The notes: generated by a model not told the origin, from the sequence alone. A stretch of DNA of 64,000 nt from Ascarosepion bandense (GCA_037127315.1 JBBBDQ010000350.1:4243501-4307500); one strand, 5' to 3'; shown: positions 43,196 through 55,491, counted from the first letter of the stretch. A program made the numbers and translations.

Positions 43196-43726
43196 ACATA
43201 TGAGCTCCCCCACCAATTTTGGTTGGTTCCTCAATTGACCTCTGACTTTTATGAGCTTCAAAAATTTATGAAACTGACCAGTCTTTGATTTGATATTAAA
43301 CACTTTACCCTCTGTGTTTTTTTCATTAAGCTTTTTAAGGACACATACAGAAACTAGTTTGAAAGAAAACAAACAAAATAAAACAACCAGATAGACAGAA
43401 ACAAACGTTGTCTGGAAGGGATAGAGACTTAATAGTCATATTTTCATATCTGAAGGAAGACGTTAATTAGAAATAATATTCCTAATTTTTTTTCTTGCAT
43501 TTATTTTTGGTGCTTCAAAAAAGTTTTGTAGAGAAAAAAAAATCAAAGCAGACAAATCAGTCTGTTCTGTTAGTTTTGACGTTAGTATTAACCCCTTTGA
43601 TTTTGTTTTGAAATTAACTTCTCTTGTGTTTCAACAGCTTGAGAGTGGAAAAGAGGTCAAGAATAAATTAGAACTCCACTACTATGAATGAAAAGTTATT
43701 CCGTTTAATTTAGTAAAGTAACATAC
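43196..43726. other. Intergenic, no gene seen
   Basis: AT-rich stretch between the duplication and a solo LTR. Confidence 0.3.
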
Positions 43727-44102
43727 TGTTATATCCCAGGGGGAGGGGATAAACAGAGAAAGAATAGTGCAAGAAATAATTCTTAACACTGAGGATATAT
43801 GAATAGGGATTTATTATACCTCAGCACAATAAACCAATAGACATGTACACTAATGAACAATTAACAGGTATAACACTCAAGAAGACAATGTCTCTGTATA
43901 GGACGTATGCATCCGTCTGGTGAAGAATGCTTCCGTCTAGTGACGTCTAACTCTCGTCTAATGACGATGGCTCTTGACTAAAGTCGATGACTCTCGTATA
44001 ATGACGAAGACTCTCGATCACTCTGTAGTTTGTTCTAGTCCCGGTCTTTTATGACCCGAGCCATACCCATTCCGGGGTAGGACAGGGTATTTCACACTAA
44101 CG
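43727..44102 (-). repeat. Solo LTR with 5-bp target duplication
   Basis: 376 bp bounded by CATAC at 43722-43726 and 44103-44107. On the - strand it starts CGTTAGTG (probably once TGTTA) and ends GGGATATAACA. On that strand a TATA-like CATAAAAG (about 44053) precedes AATAAA (about 43813), the order of an LTR promoter and poly-A site. Internal CTCTCG-TAATGACGA motifs repeat at about 43950-44010. Confidence 0.65.
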
Positions 44103-44107
44103 CATAC

Positions 44108-45313
44108 TTATACTCAAACTCATTCCTAAGTAAGTTGTGTATATGATAGTGAGGTACTATAAAAATGAAGACGCTGCTTGAGTTTGCCCCTACTCCTCCT
44201 CAGAAAAATCTTAGCTCCTAAGTGCCCCACACCCACCAACTTTCAGAGTTCCACAATTGCCACTGTGCATCAACTGCCTATCTGTCATTGTTTGGCTCTA
44301 CAAGAATTACTTTTCTCATCTTCATTTTATTCTTTTAGTTCGAAACTTCCCAACCAACTAGCTCAGCTAGTTTTAAATCATTAGCATGAAACTTTTTATT
44401 AAAATTTACCAGTTAGTATAATCTCTGTTCATCTTTTCCTAAAGTGTTCACACTCTAATGTTTCCTCTCAAATATATTTTTGGTATTGCAATCTCATTCT
44501 TTCCTATCTCTCTTCCATGTGAACAAAATAAAAGTAATTCACTAATCACCCCCATCCCCACCCTCTCTATTCTCAACTGTACTACTGTTTGTTTTCATTA
44601 GCCTCTTTAACTATAAAATATGATCTTGGACAATTTTCCTCTCTTTAACATGCACTGTAAATCGTTTTTTGGGACTCTCTTTCAATTTAATTCATGGCTC
44701 ATTCTTCAAAACCAGACAATCTACTTCACTAGTAATAAGTCACTATTACCAAAATATGTTACTGTAGTTTTCCTTAATTACCAATTCTTGAAGACCAATA
44801 TTTCTATGTCCCACTAGATGGATCTCCTGCTACCATTTCCTTTCTTGTGTCTCAAAATCACCTCACATTGTGGCAAATTTACAGGCTATAATATTTTGTC
44901 TTGACACGCTATGAGCACCCACCAAACTGAGTTTCTTGCCGAGGCTCTGTCTTTGTCTAGTCCACGACTATTATTAATCCAGTTATTAAATCAAATCTGA
45001 TTTGACCACAGTGATATTAAAATTTAGATTTATCCAATAATCAGTCAACAGGGAAGACACTGTCTATCCCTTCATAAATTTTCAAAAAATCCCAAATAAG
45101 TATTTTTTTATTTGTGTATTTTTACTTTAAATACTGGTGTTTTGGTGAACTGCATCAAGCAAATATAGTTTTTACTTAACTATGTTACCCAACCAATACA
45201 AATCAATACAGAATTTTAAAATATTTAAAACCCTTTAATTTACACCAATTAGATTTGAAAAAGATGAAAACAATTCCTGCAAAATCTCACTATACATTGA
45301 AAAAGTTATTCAT
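44108..45313. other. Intergenic, no gene seen
   Basis: AT-rich with short open frames; none has a recognisable motif. Confidence 0.3.
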
Positions 45314-45683
45314 TTATTTCCTGGTTGGACAATTCCCTGACCTATGGTCTTCATAACCACGTGTACAACAAACAAGTCTGTATCTTTTGGGCGTTGATGT
45401 GAAGGACCCATGTCTCAAAGACCACTGTTCTTTTATGGAAATCAGCTTCTTTCTCTCAATTTTCAGGGTGTCTCCTATAGTTTTCCTGTCCTTTTCTTGT
45501 ACTTGGGTTCTTTCTACCTGTATTGACCTCATCACTCTCTTGACCTTTAACTCGACCTTGACACTCACTATTTTCCTTGATTCTCTCCCCAAGTTTTTCC
45601 CTCATCAAGCTCTTCTTAGTATCTGTTAAAGTTCTCAATATTTTTATGAGGTTCGTCATATTTTTAAATTCCTCCTTTCTCAT
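45314..45683 (-). pseudogene. Possible retroelement Gag fragment with broken zinc knuckle
   Basis: Two overlapping - strand frames give a highly charged Lys/Arg/Glu-rich segment, then VCCTRGYEDHRSGNCPTRK. H-x4-C and an upstream Cys pair resemble a damaged CCHC knuckle. The family is unknown and the case is weak. Confidence 0.2.
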
Positions 45684-46117
45684 TATTATAAGCTAATCAA
45701 TACAACTTTAAAGTTATTACCCAGCAAGGTGTAACATGTACCAGATAGAAAAAAAAAATATAGAGAAAACCAAAAAACTCAATTGCCTTTGTCTGCCTGG
45801 TGGGTTGACGTGTTTGCATTTTCCGAACCAAATAGCCATATGACTAAAGTTCCTTGGTTCTTACTACTGTGTGTATTTTTACAACTTGGGTGGGCTGGGT
45901 TTTGTGTATCTGGAGGCTGCTGTCTCCCAACTTACTAGTTTTTAAGTTGTTATCTTCTAGTTGCTACTAGTTTTACTGGATCAGTCCTGGTCACAACACT
46001 GATAAAGTGCCTCCAATGTGTCAATTTTGGTCAACCGTACCAACAATGTACCTCCAACTCATGTATCATGGTCAACAGTACCTAAAATGTGCCCACAATG
46101 TGTTGATCATAGTCAAT

Positions 46118-48003
46118 AATAACCAATAATGTCAATCCATGAATCGAATCTCATCAACAAAACAGTAATGTTGCCCTATACCCCGGGTTTGGCCTTCAAG
46201 TTCCTTCAAACTACTGTCATTACCATTTAGCTGACTCTTCACTCATTTATGCATGGCTTGTTTGTTTCTGATATCATGATGGTGGGCACGGTTCCACTTG
46301 ACTTAGCTGGCGTTTGTTCATGACCATTCACACTTCTTCCACATTGTGTTTTTTGATTTCAGAGAATAAGATGATTTCTGATAGAGCAGATTGAAGTGAA
46401 GACCATTTGACAGTTTAGAAGTTACACAAAAAAAGAATCCTTTGGAATAAAGAATTAACTCTGATTAGAAATGTAACAACAATTTGACATACATGACTAG
46501 CAGTATAGCCTGGCGTTGCTCGGGTGTAATGAAAGCTTTAAAACTAATCCATAGTCCTGGAGCTCAGACTCTTTGGATATTGACATGAAAGACTAAAAGG
46601 CAATAGTTGTTTCCAGTTAAAGTGAAACCGTAAACTGAAAGAAAAATGAATGGATGTAAGTCAAATTTTGATTTCCTGGTATCGATATCAAATAAGTTTT
46701 TTTTCATCATAAACTGAATTTTGAAGGCTAAATAACTCCTCTGAGTAAATGGTATCATGGCTGAGACTAAGAACTACAATTATACCTACTTAGAGCCAAA
46801 CCCGAAGCAAAAACTAAAATAAAAGGGCTGAAAAAAATACAGACATACAGGCAGATAAACAGACACACACACAAACATCTTGCCTTTTATATATATATAT
46901 ATATTATCGATTTTCTGCAACCTTGAAACTTCTGAATATCGTTTCTGATGTCTTTGTCTATGAGTGTATCAAATTTGATTAAAATCGGACCACTCCTTCT
47001 ATAACCCGATTTTTTTCAACTATCAATTTTCAATATTTATCGGGGGTACCTCAACACAAAACCTAGCTAAGAACACTTGCAGATGCATGTAGTACAACTA
47101 TGTAAATTTTAAAGAAAATTGGTTCAGCCGTTTTGGAGTCTATAGGTAACGGATACACAGACACTCATACACACTTAGTGTTATTATCAAATGACACTGG
47201 GACTCTCTGGAGTTTGCAGCTTTCTTAGTAGTATGTTAAATTTCTAAGTTCTGATCTTCAGGGCCAGCACAAGGACTTGGTCAGGAGTTCTCAGCTAATG
47301 ATGTGGATTCCAGCAACAGTAGTGTGGGATTCTCTGTGTCTCTCTTCTGTCAGCTGTCCCAAAATCTCCAGCTTATATGGAGTTCTGCGTTCAGCAGGCA
47401 TAGAGTTGACCAGGGTTGGGGTTCGGATGTTTTCTACCTCTAGCATCAATCTTTTACTAAAAATTCCATATTCTCAAAATATATTTACTCAAGTGATTTT
47501 CCAAATTTGGTATTGTCCAGCCTCCTTTTGAGACTGTTCATGTCTCATTTTTTACCATTGCTCCATATAGGTGGGGTAATTTCTCTTCCTTCTCTCACTT
47601 TCTCAGTATTTAACCTTAGATGGCATAGGTGAAAAAAAAAGGAAGAGATTTTCAGTAATGAATCTAACTTTATTAGTTTGTACCAAGCTGGTTGTTTCTT
47701 GATTTATTTAAACACTCGAAAATTGTCATGGGTGGGAAAGAAAATCCTTCCCAATCTCAAAAGTTTATTTTTTCTTCATTTTTACAATCAACAAGGACCA
47801 CACAGATTTTTTTGTTCTTTGTCACTCAAAAATAGTAATTAATTTTTCTTTATCACTTGTATCCATAGGAATCAAAATTCATGTTGGATAGAAAACTTTT
47901 CTTCTGGGTGGCTGATTCAAACCAAATATTTTTCTCCTGACCCTTTGTCCAGAAAAATCATAAATTTCATTTTGGTGATCACCTGGTTTTCTTTATTGAC
48001 AAC
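46118..48003 (+). repeat. Direct duplication, copy B, split by a Helitron
   Basis: Matches copy A (42040-43195) with an offset of about 4.1 kb growing to 4.8 kb because the Helitron at 46497-47180 lies inside. Conserved blocks continue on both sides of the Helitron (GGAATAAAGAATTAA before, GTTAAATTTCTAAGTTCTG after), so the Helitron arrived after the duplication. Confidence 0.8.
46497..47180 (-). mobile_element. Helitron, - strand (H5)
   Basis: Left end is the inverse of the 3' terminus (CTAGCAGTATAG...CGTTGCTCGGGTG, hairpin decayed). The interior runs to CTATAGACTCCAAAACGG on its strand. The 5' TCTAAAC end is lost near 47180. Confidence 0.8.
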
Positions 48004-49681
48004 ATGTTGTTTTTTCTGTTTGACATATTGAGGTCTCTTTGTTGTTGGCAGAAAGTGGGGAAGGACGGTTAGTCTAATTAAATTTGGGTTGAATTCTCCT
48101 TGGAACTATTTTAAAACATGATTTTTAGATGCATTTCATTTTTAATTTTCTTAACTTTTCATTTCATCTGCGAATTTTAAAAATTATCATCCAGTTTAGT
48201 AGACTCTTACCTCTTCCTTTTTTTTCCTATTTTTTCCTTTTTTTGTTTGATTGACCACCAGTGATCCCATGCACACACACGTGTTTGTATATAATCACCT
48301 TAAATAAAACTACTGTAAACATCTTAATACTAATACTTTGTTTTGAATTTTACAAATTTAACTGATATTCTAACTTTAAGACGATTTCATATTTTAATCA
48401 TGTGCCAGTTTTGAGATCCCATTCAGTTCTTTAAACTGTTTTTTGTTTCTGTTACAAAATTAATAATTGTTTTCATGAATGATTTTTTCGGGGTTGGCCA
48501 AAAGGTTCCTAAGATATTCACCCCACTTTTCTTTTTTAATATTAAGATGTTTACATGATGGCTCTTGATTTACTTTTTTAATAAAATATCCTATTGTCTT
48601 CTCTCCATTTCTGGTTTCTTTTTAGGTCAAAAGGGGACTTTCTTCCACTTTCTTTTTCATTCGAGAACCAACTCAAATGAAACGAATCTTTCTTTTATGA
48701 CAGATTTTCACCAATCACAATACATGTGGCTTGTCATCCTAATTTCTATTTTTGTATTTCTTGAAAAGGGGGCTTCTTTAACATGTCACTTAGCATACAC
48801 AGATTAGAATGGGGCCCCTGGGCAACAACCCATCAGTCCAATGGATTAAGACGGCTCTTTATTTTTTTTTAATAAAATATTCTATCATCTTTTGGCTTGT
48901 GAAAAAACGTTGTTCATATTTTTATTTTTTTTAAAGATTTATTTTTGTGTTAATCTTTTTATAAATATTTTTTATAAATATTGTTGATGATTTCAGTTAC
49001 TTTTACTACTAATTTATAAAATTATGAGACTTGAAATAAATTCATTTAAAGTATCAGAATGTACTAAAAGTGTTTTTTTTTTTTTTTTTTTTTTCCACAG
49101 ATTATATTGAAATTAATGGTGGCTGGGTTCTCCCTTACCTTATATTTTTTTAACTCCTCCAAATTAATGACTAACAGACTGGGCTTTATTTCAAAAGGCA
49201 AGTCATCATCCACAAAATTTCTTAAACCGTTTTTGGGAAGAAAACGTCAGATATTTTTTCATTTTCATCTTTGTAAATTTTTGTGAGCAGCTTCAACGTC
49301 TTTCAGGCTCACTTAAAAGAAAGCCTCATAGTAACCAAATTCTCTGTGTTTACCTTTGCGATATTAGGGACAAAAGTTTACAGTTGAATAGCATTGAAAC
49401 TGACTTATGTAAAAGTAATATTGATAAACTGAGTCATAAATAAATAGTTTTTGTGTTGATGAAATCAGTTTTAAAATAAAAAAAGAAAAATACACACCAA
49501 AAATCATTTTTCATGCACTTTATTAAAGTGATTGTTAACTGCAGTGACACAATATCCTCTTAAAGATGCTGTGAAATATTGTCACTGCATATATATATAT
49601 ATATATATAAGTAATAGAAATAATGGAATAACAATCCACAGTTAGTAGCATTTTCTTTTTTTAAAAGTGCTTGATACGTAG
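48004..49681. other. Intergenic AT-rich
   Basis: Includes T-runs (49073-49095) and (AT)n (49590-49608). A GGGGCCCCTGGGCAACAACCC patch at about 48812-48832 is not matched to a family. No gene. Confidence 0.35.
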
Positions 49682-49790
49682 TAGAGAATATTTATAGTAA
49701 TATTTTTATTATTGGTATTTATAATAAAAACATTTTTTACCGCTACAAAAGAACTGTCATGTTTCAGTACTGTCAATAGTACCTCTTCTG
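49682..49790 (+). repeat. Inverted repeat, left arm
   Basis: Its reverse complement aligns with 50576-50672: GGTACTATTGACAGTAC, AACATGACA and ATAAATACCAATAATAAAAA are shared. The arms are about 100 bp, separated by about 790 bp. Confidence 0.75.
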
Positions 49791-49931
49791 GTGATTTACA
49801 GTTGCAATAGTGAATGATGTGTTAAAAATCAAATATTACCTCATCCAAATAATTAAGTGGAGAAGAGATTAAGTTCTATGAAATTCTATTCTCTCCTTAA
49901 TTGTTTGGATAAGGTAATATTTGTTTTTTAA

Positions 49932-49934
<3 letters not shown>

Positions 49935-49973
<39 letters not shown>

Positions 49974-50035
49974 CATCCACATACAAGCCTATTTTGCTGT
50001 ACCACAGCTCATCAGTGTGGCTAAACACTTCCATA
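49935..50035 (-). mobile_element. (TA)-tailed SINE-D body, copy 1
   Basis: On the - strand the sequence TTAGCCACACTGATGAGCTG, ACAGCAAAATAGGCTTGTATG and GGATGAC ends in a (TA)n tract (49935-49969). It repeats at 50204-50355. The head is absent here. Confidence 0.5.
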
Positions 50036-50203
50036 CCTAAAGAAAAGAAAAATAACTAATAAGGGAAAAATTAAAATTCAGATAAAATAAAATGAATCAG
50101 AAATAAATTCAAGCTAGCATCAACAATTAAGTAAAACTTCTCGTGTAAATAAATGTCTAATTGGACAAATAATAGAAACTGATTTATAATATATGAAAAG
50201 TTT

Positions 50204-50355
50204 TTGTATATATATATTAGTCATCCACATACAAGCCTGTTTTGCTGTATCACAGCTCATCAGTGTGGCTAGTGATTCACTTGCTTCTGGCTAGGACTGA
50301 AACTTGACTGATTTGGTGTCGGTGGGAGTCGCTACTCCCTAAGCCATAGGCGCAT
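50204..50355 (-). mobile_element. (TA)-tailed SINE-D, copy 2 with tRNA-like head
   Basis: On the - strand CGCCTATGGCTTAGGGAGTA has an A-box pattern, and AGTTTCAGTCC a B-box pattern about 45 bp on. The body shared with copy 1 and a short TA tract at the left end follow. The tRNA parent is not identified. Confidence 0.5.
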
Positions 50356-50575
50356 GGAATCAGAGAAGGGAAATTTTAGTATGTTATATATAAGCGGAGT
50401 ATACACGTGCCAGTCACTGAAAGAACTCTATTCATTGCTGAAGAGTAATGCGTAAATTGCAGAAGTGGTAACTGTTTTCAAAATTTCCCTCTCTAGAGTG
50501 TTCAATCGTAATGAGAGCATAATATATTTTATACATATCATTCCCAAACTCTTGCAACTGTAATGTGCCTGATCA

Positions 50576-50672
50576 GGTACTATTGACAGTACCAAAACAT
50601 GACAACTCTTGTGTAGCAGTGAAAAATTTTTTAATTATAAATACCAATAATAAAAATATTACTATATGTAAT
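50576..50672 (-). repeat. Inverted repeat, right arm
   Basis: Inverse partner of 49682-49790; followed directly by a (GCATAT)n microsatellite (50671-50703). Confidence 0.75.
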
Positions 50673-50703
50673 ATGCATATGCATATGCATATGCATATGC
50701 ATA

Positions 50704-51559
50704 AAATGTGTGAGTGGAAGTAGTAACGGTACAGTGTTAGTATTTGAATAAATAAAAATCTAAATATCAAATAATTCTTTTCACTATTCTTTGATTATAT
50801 TATTTTAATTACTTTTTTAATATAAATTAAAAAAAATATTTTATTTTTTATTTTAACTTTTTAAAACATTCCTGTATTTGAGTAAATTAATATTAGCCTT
50901 TTCAATATAATTGTAGTCAAAATATTTTGTTTATTTCAAAATTTTATGGTTTTATTTCATCACGTTTAAAAATTTTGTTAAGTGTGCTGTGATATTTTCA
51001 TTTGCTCTTAGGTGTGCCATTGCTTAAAAAGGTTGAGAAACACTGCTGTAATAAAACTGTAATGTTCCTTTGAGCATCGCAATACTACTCACAAAGTCTA
51101 GGAACAAATATCTGTATAATATTCTGTTTAGATCATAAAATCTTTTTCAACTGTGCCTTATATATGCACAATATCACTGAGTGCTTTTTGTAGAGTGAGG
51201 GTTAACAAGCTCATCTGACAGATTATTGATGAAAATGAATTTCATTCTTATGCAGTGACCCATGTAGTGTTTTTGTACCAGAAGAAAATAAACTTTTCAA
51301 AAAACTATTATAACAAATATTTGAAAAAAAATATTTTTAATTTTGATGTAAAATATTTTAATAAACTTTTACTTTTCACAATTGTGTCGTTTTTTATTTG
51401 CTTCCATTATTTTGAAAATATTATTCAATATTAAAAGAAAAAGTAGTTCAGAATGATTGGCAATGAGTAAAATAAGGCAAGATTTGGGTTCATGCCTTCC
51501 TTTAAAATATCGAATAAGACTAAATGTAAAAGAAATTAAAGTCCATTATGTCATTTCCC
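50704..51559. other. Intergenic with hAT-like terminus
   Basis: AGGTTGAGAAACACTG near 51029-51044 resembles the right end of hAT-type MITEs; the left end was not found. The rest is AT-rich. Confidence 0.35.
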
Positions 51560-51925
51560 TCTTCTGTATGGCAGCAAATGCTGGATAGTCACAAAGATGA
51601 AGGAAAGACTTGAAGCAACAGAAATGTATTTCTACAGAAGGATGCTGAGGATACCATGGATTGAACATGTGAGCAATGATGAGGTTTCAAACGAAAATGA
51701 GACTTGTACTTGTTATTGGGAAGAGACAGCTGAGGTTTCTGGGACACATAATGAGGAAGGAGGGCTTGGAGAATCTGATACTCACAGGATGGATAGCGAC
51801 GGGAAAGCAGCACGATACATAATTGCAAAGTTTAGGAGAGATGCCAAGAGGAGAAATGTTATGAGCGACAAAGGGGCAGATGGATATCCATGATTGCCTA
51901 CGTCCTGAAAAAATATGGCACATAA
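51560..51925 (+). mobile_element. Non-LTR retrotransposon 3' end, second copy
   Basis: Reads LLYGSKCW-type sequence, MKERLEATEMYFYRRMLR, IPWIEHVSNDEV, then VSGT-NEEG (frameshifted RFLGHIMRKEG) and ends ...AYVLKKYGT. Same family as 16590-17192, more decayed. Confidence 0.7.
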
Positions 51926-52017
51926 AAAGAAACTGCCAAACAAATCTCTGGTTAGTGCAGATAAAATTTTACCTGCAGACATCAGGATGTTAAATATAAC
52001 CCCCATTATATTTACTT
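51926..52017. other. Short spacer between LINE ends
   Basis: No feature recognised. Confidence 0.3.
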
Positions 52018-52628
52018 TTTTTTTTTTTATAATCATATCGCCCCAAGCAAGGTATTTTACTGCCACTGTTTTGCTGGGGGTTACATAGGAGGAAAGTTAT
52101 GAGAAAAAGTGACAGGTTATAGGAGGTGTCAGGAATTGGGTAAGCAAAGGATGCAGGTTAGTGAGATAGGAGATGACTATTGACTTTACATTTAAATTCT
52201 TGGAGATTGTAGCTGTTGGGGGAGCAAGTAAATGAAAGGGAATTCCACAGGTGGGAAGTGCGAGAACAGAAGTTGCTGGAGTAGAATTTGCATTTACAAT
52301 TTATTGGTTTCACAGTAAAAGGGTGGGACCTAGTTGCTAATCTTGTGGCTTGAGTAAATTTATATATAGGAGGCACTAGTGAGCTAAGTTCATTGGAACA
52401 GAAACCGTGAAAGTATTTGTAGAAGAGACACAGAGAAGCCACATTGCGCAGGTGAGAAAGTGACTGTATCTGAGCTGCCAAGTCGGGATCAATCACATTA
52501 CAGATTCTCCGTTGGATTTTGTCAAGGACCCCTAGGTGGATAGCAGGACAACCCGACCAGATATGGCAGCAGTATTCAATGCACTTAAGATGTCTTGAAA
52601 AAAAAATACAATCAACAAAACATGCCAT
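52018..52628 (-). pseudogene. Jockey/CR1-like LINE C-terminal region and 3' end
   Basis: A 156-aa - strand frame (52628-52158) reads CIEYCCHIWSGCPAI, LDKIQRRICNVIDPDLAAQ, ASLCLFYKYFHGFCSNELSS, TRLATRSHPFTV and NSLSFTCSPNSYNLQEFKC, the cleanest C-terminus of this LINE in the window. The 3' UTR end (CCTTGCTTGGGGCGATATG on the - strand) and an A-run (52018-52030) follow. 5'-truncated. Confidence 0.8.
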
Positions 52629-52734
52629 AATTGTTATCTGTACCTCCTTGATCAGGAAGGGACACTGTTTGCCTAATATTCATGAACAGACACAGATGAC
52701 CTAAATCTACCTCCAAGCTTGTCAGATTTGATTG

Positions 52735-52902
52735 ATTCATTTTTCATGGCTTATCAACCCTTTATGGGTCTTATTTAAAGCCAAAGCATTTTGGATTGGA
52801 AGAATAATTTTTTTTTTAAAAAAGATATTGCATCAACATTTTTTTAGAATAACTGATTTCTTCAGATGCGGGTCCTATTAAATAGTAAGACTTGTAACTG
52901 GA
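52735..52902 (-). repeat. Decayed SINE-B tail
   Basis: ATGGCTTATCAACCCTTTATG and the T-rich, GGGTCCTATTAA and TTGTAACTGGAAAGGGA blocks align loosely, in order, with the 3' half of the SINE-B copies (inverse orientation). The 5S head is absent. Confidence 0.4.
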
Positions 52903-53200
52903 AAGGGATGTGTGTTGTGAACGAGAAATTGGGGAGCCGAGTTTGAATTCCAGTTGAATACTTTGCATTCACTTACACACATATACCCTTGGGAAAGGTA
53001 TTAATCCATCTCTTCCCTTCAGTTAGGGGTTAAATAACAGGACAGATTGGGTTCTATAGTCTTTGCTGGCAACCAGTCTACCGCAGAAATTAATGGCAAC
53101 CTACTGCGGGATAATCATCTGCCCAGTCAGTCATGTCTCGAAAGAGACATGATCGCCCAAATGTGTATTATGTATGGCACTTAATTGACTGACTGATATC
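52903..53200 (+). mobile_element. tRNA-derived SINE-A
   Basis: The A-box part is partly deleted (GTGTTGTGAACGAG); the B box is GAGTTTGAATTCC. The tail palindrome is CATGTCTCGAAAGAGACATG, a clean example of the GAAA loop type. Confidence 0.8.
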
Positions 53201-53259
53201 AATTATCATTTATATCAACTAACATGTCTTATATCATGCTCAAATTAGCGATTTTGGCT

Positions 53260-53930
53260 TAATAGTAATGACAATATTTGCCATTTCCTTCTAAGGAACC
53301 ATTTGGTAATCATTAACTACACAACCAGTGCTATTTGTGTTAGGCTTTTCCTCACTTCCTACCATCAGATTGGGATCAAAGTTTAGTATCTGTTCTATTT
53401 ATTTCTAATGGTCATGACAATATCAGTTGTTTCCTTATAAGGAAACATTTGACATTCATTGACTAAGCAACCAATGCTACTTTCAGTTGAAATTTATGAA
53501 ATCTTTCTATCAATACTGTTTTTTCACTTTCCATTATTAATGTTGGCTTCCTTTCTTACCTTTTTGTTTAAGTTGCGGAAAATTCAACATCTTGATTATG
53601 TCATTATTTTCTCTTCCACTTATAAAAACTTTATCTTAATACATTCTTTTAAAGAAAATAGGTTTTTCAAGTCCAGTAGCTGTCATCGCTTTTTCCAGTA
53701 TTGATGGGGCTTTCCTTCCTAACCATTTATTTAAGGTAATGTGGAAGGTCAACATCTTGATTATGTCATTATTTTCTCTTTCACTTATAAAATCTTTCTC
53801 TTAAAACAATTTTTCAGTCCACTATTATCATTCTTTCCAGTTAGAATGAATGTTTCCTTCCAATTTTTTGCTTGAAGTAGTGAAGTAGTGTAGAATGTCA
53901 ACATGAGTTACATGTGGTATCCATTTTAGT
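53260..53930. repeat. Degenerate long-unit tandem repeats
   Basis: AACATCTTGATTATGTCATT recurs at about 53587 and 53750, and CATGACAATAT/AATGACAATAT with TTTCCTT-TAAGGAA recur at about 53265 and 53412. Unit length is about 150-175 bp. No gene. Confidence 0.55.
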
Positions 53931-54069
53931 TGTTGCTATTGTTGAAATTCCTCAAGTGACGTGGTTTTGTAGGAAATTCAGTTGTTCATGTTAAAATTAA
54001 AAATTCGAATGTCAAAATTCCAAACAATAATAAATAAAAACATGTGTATGCATATTAAATAAATCTAAA

Positions 54070-54421
54070 TCTAAACTTATTTTATAAATGGAACTTTGTC
54101 TCTATGTGTATGTGTGTGTATGTGTATGTGTGTGTTGTGTGTCCGTTACCTATATACTCCGAAACGGCTGAACCGATTTTCTTGAAAATTAACACAGTTG
54201 AACTATAAGCGTCTACGGGTGTTCTTAGCTAGGTTTTGTGTCGAGGTACCCCCGATAAATATCGATAATCGAAAAAATCAGGTTATAGAAGGAGTGGTCC
54301 GATTTTAATCAAATTTGATACAGAAGTTTCAAGGTTGCAGTTATTACAATAGTGCAGAAAATCGATAATATGTATATAAAAGCTTTCATTACATCCGAGC
54401 AACGCTGGGCTATACTGCTAG
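54070..54421 (+). mobile_element. Helitron, short complete copy (H6)
   Basis: 352 bp, TCTAAACTTATTTTATAA to CGAGCAACGCTGGGCTATACTGCTAG, inserted between A and T. The interior segment that is present in H3, H5, H7 and H8 is missing. Confidence 0.85.
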
Positions 54422-55032
54422 TCATTTATATGTACATGAATTCAAAAGAGTAAAAAAAAATAAAAAAAGGTGTAAAATCAGTCTTTAGTTGAGTTAAAAA
54501 ATCTTTGGGAAGTTGGTGCACAGAAAAATCTATAGTTTGGAAGAAACTTTTAGCAGTTAGTCCATAATACAGAGATGTAGTTGATAAAAGACTAATTGTC
54601 AGTAAAGATTCTATGCTGTTGTTGGAGATTATTCATTTGAGGTCACCTACATGTTTCTTTCAATATGTTCTGGATGAGAGGGAAAAGCTATGTAGCCACG
54701 TCTTTTGTGTTTGAACGGCATGGAGACGGTCACATTTCTGTTTGTGAAAGTTAAAATCTGTGCTCGAGAAAATAAGGTTTCAGTTTTCTCTGATTGGTCA
54801 ATAGTTCACATGGTAATGTTAATTTCTAACCAATAGATACTTTAATTAAAGCAATGTGTGTTGCATTGTGGAATCTTTTTGGCATGTTTGTAAATAAATA
54901 TTGACTGTTAACGGGGAGGGAATAAAGTTTTGTCATACTTTGATATGGTATGCATGTGGATATGTAATTGTGTTGGAAATAGAGTTTATATTACCTATAG
55001 TTTCTGTTATTTGGTACAGTTTATTGTGATTC
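54422..55032. other. Intergenic, no gene seen
   Basis: No feature recognised. Confidence 0.3.
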
Positions 55033-55491
55033 TGTAACACCAGTTAATAAGGTTATAGAAATTATTACGGAGTCGCCAACTGGGTGCCCCGTGATTGGAT
55101 GAAAAACAACCAATCACGAGCTACCTTTTTAGATTTTCAACAAACTCCCCACGTGAGCGGGTTTTACAAACTCCCTTTTTCATTTGCTTGTTGAGAACTT
55201 ACAGACAAGACGTCCCCGTCTGTTCTCCGTCATCTAGACCCAGGATACGTGAGGGGATTTGACAGCAACTGAAGCACAGAAGTCATGGCTCTATTTCTTC
55301 AACCCAGCCATAATGACACAAGAAATATAAACTGTTCAAAGGATGCATCTTTCAGATAAGTTCCGCAAACCTGATTGTGTGCAAGATACTATCCTTTCTT
55401 CTTTTCTCTCTTTTCCTGTAAATACAAGTTTATAACATTTTCACCTGTGTTTGCGTTCCTTTCTTCTTGTCGGCGTCACAATATTGTTACA
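55033..55491 (+). repeat. Candidate solo LTR with TGTAACA/TGTTACA ends
   Basis: 459 bp with a perfect 7-bp terminal inversion. It contains two CCAAT boxes in opposite directions (GTGATTGGATG, CAACCAATCACG; about 55090-55118) and CACGTG (55150-55155). No target duplication matched at its flanks. Confidence 0.45.

Noticed and set aside
48565..48807. 80-aa frame in AT-rich DNA
   Set aside because: Phe/Ser/Leu-rich translation of T-rich DNA with no motif; expected by chance.
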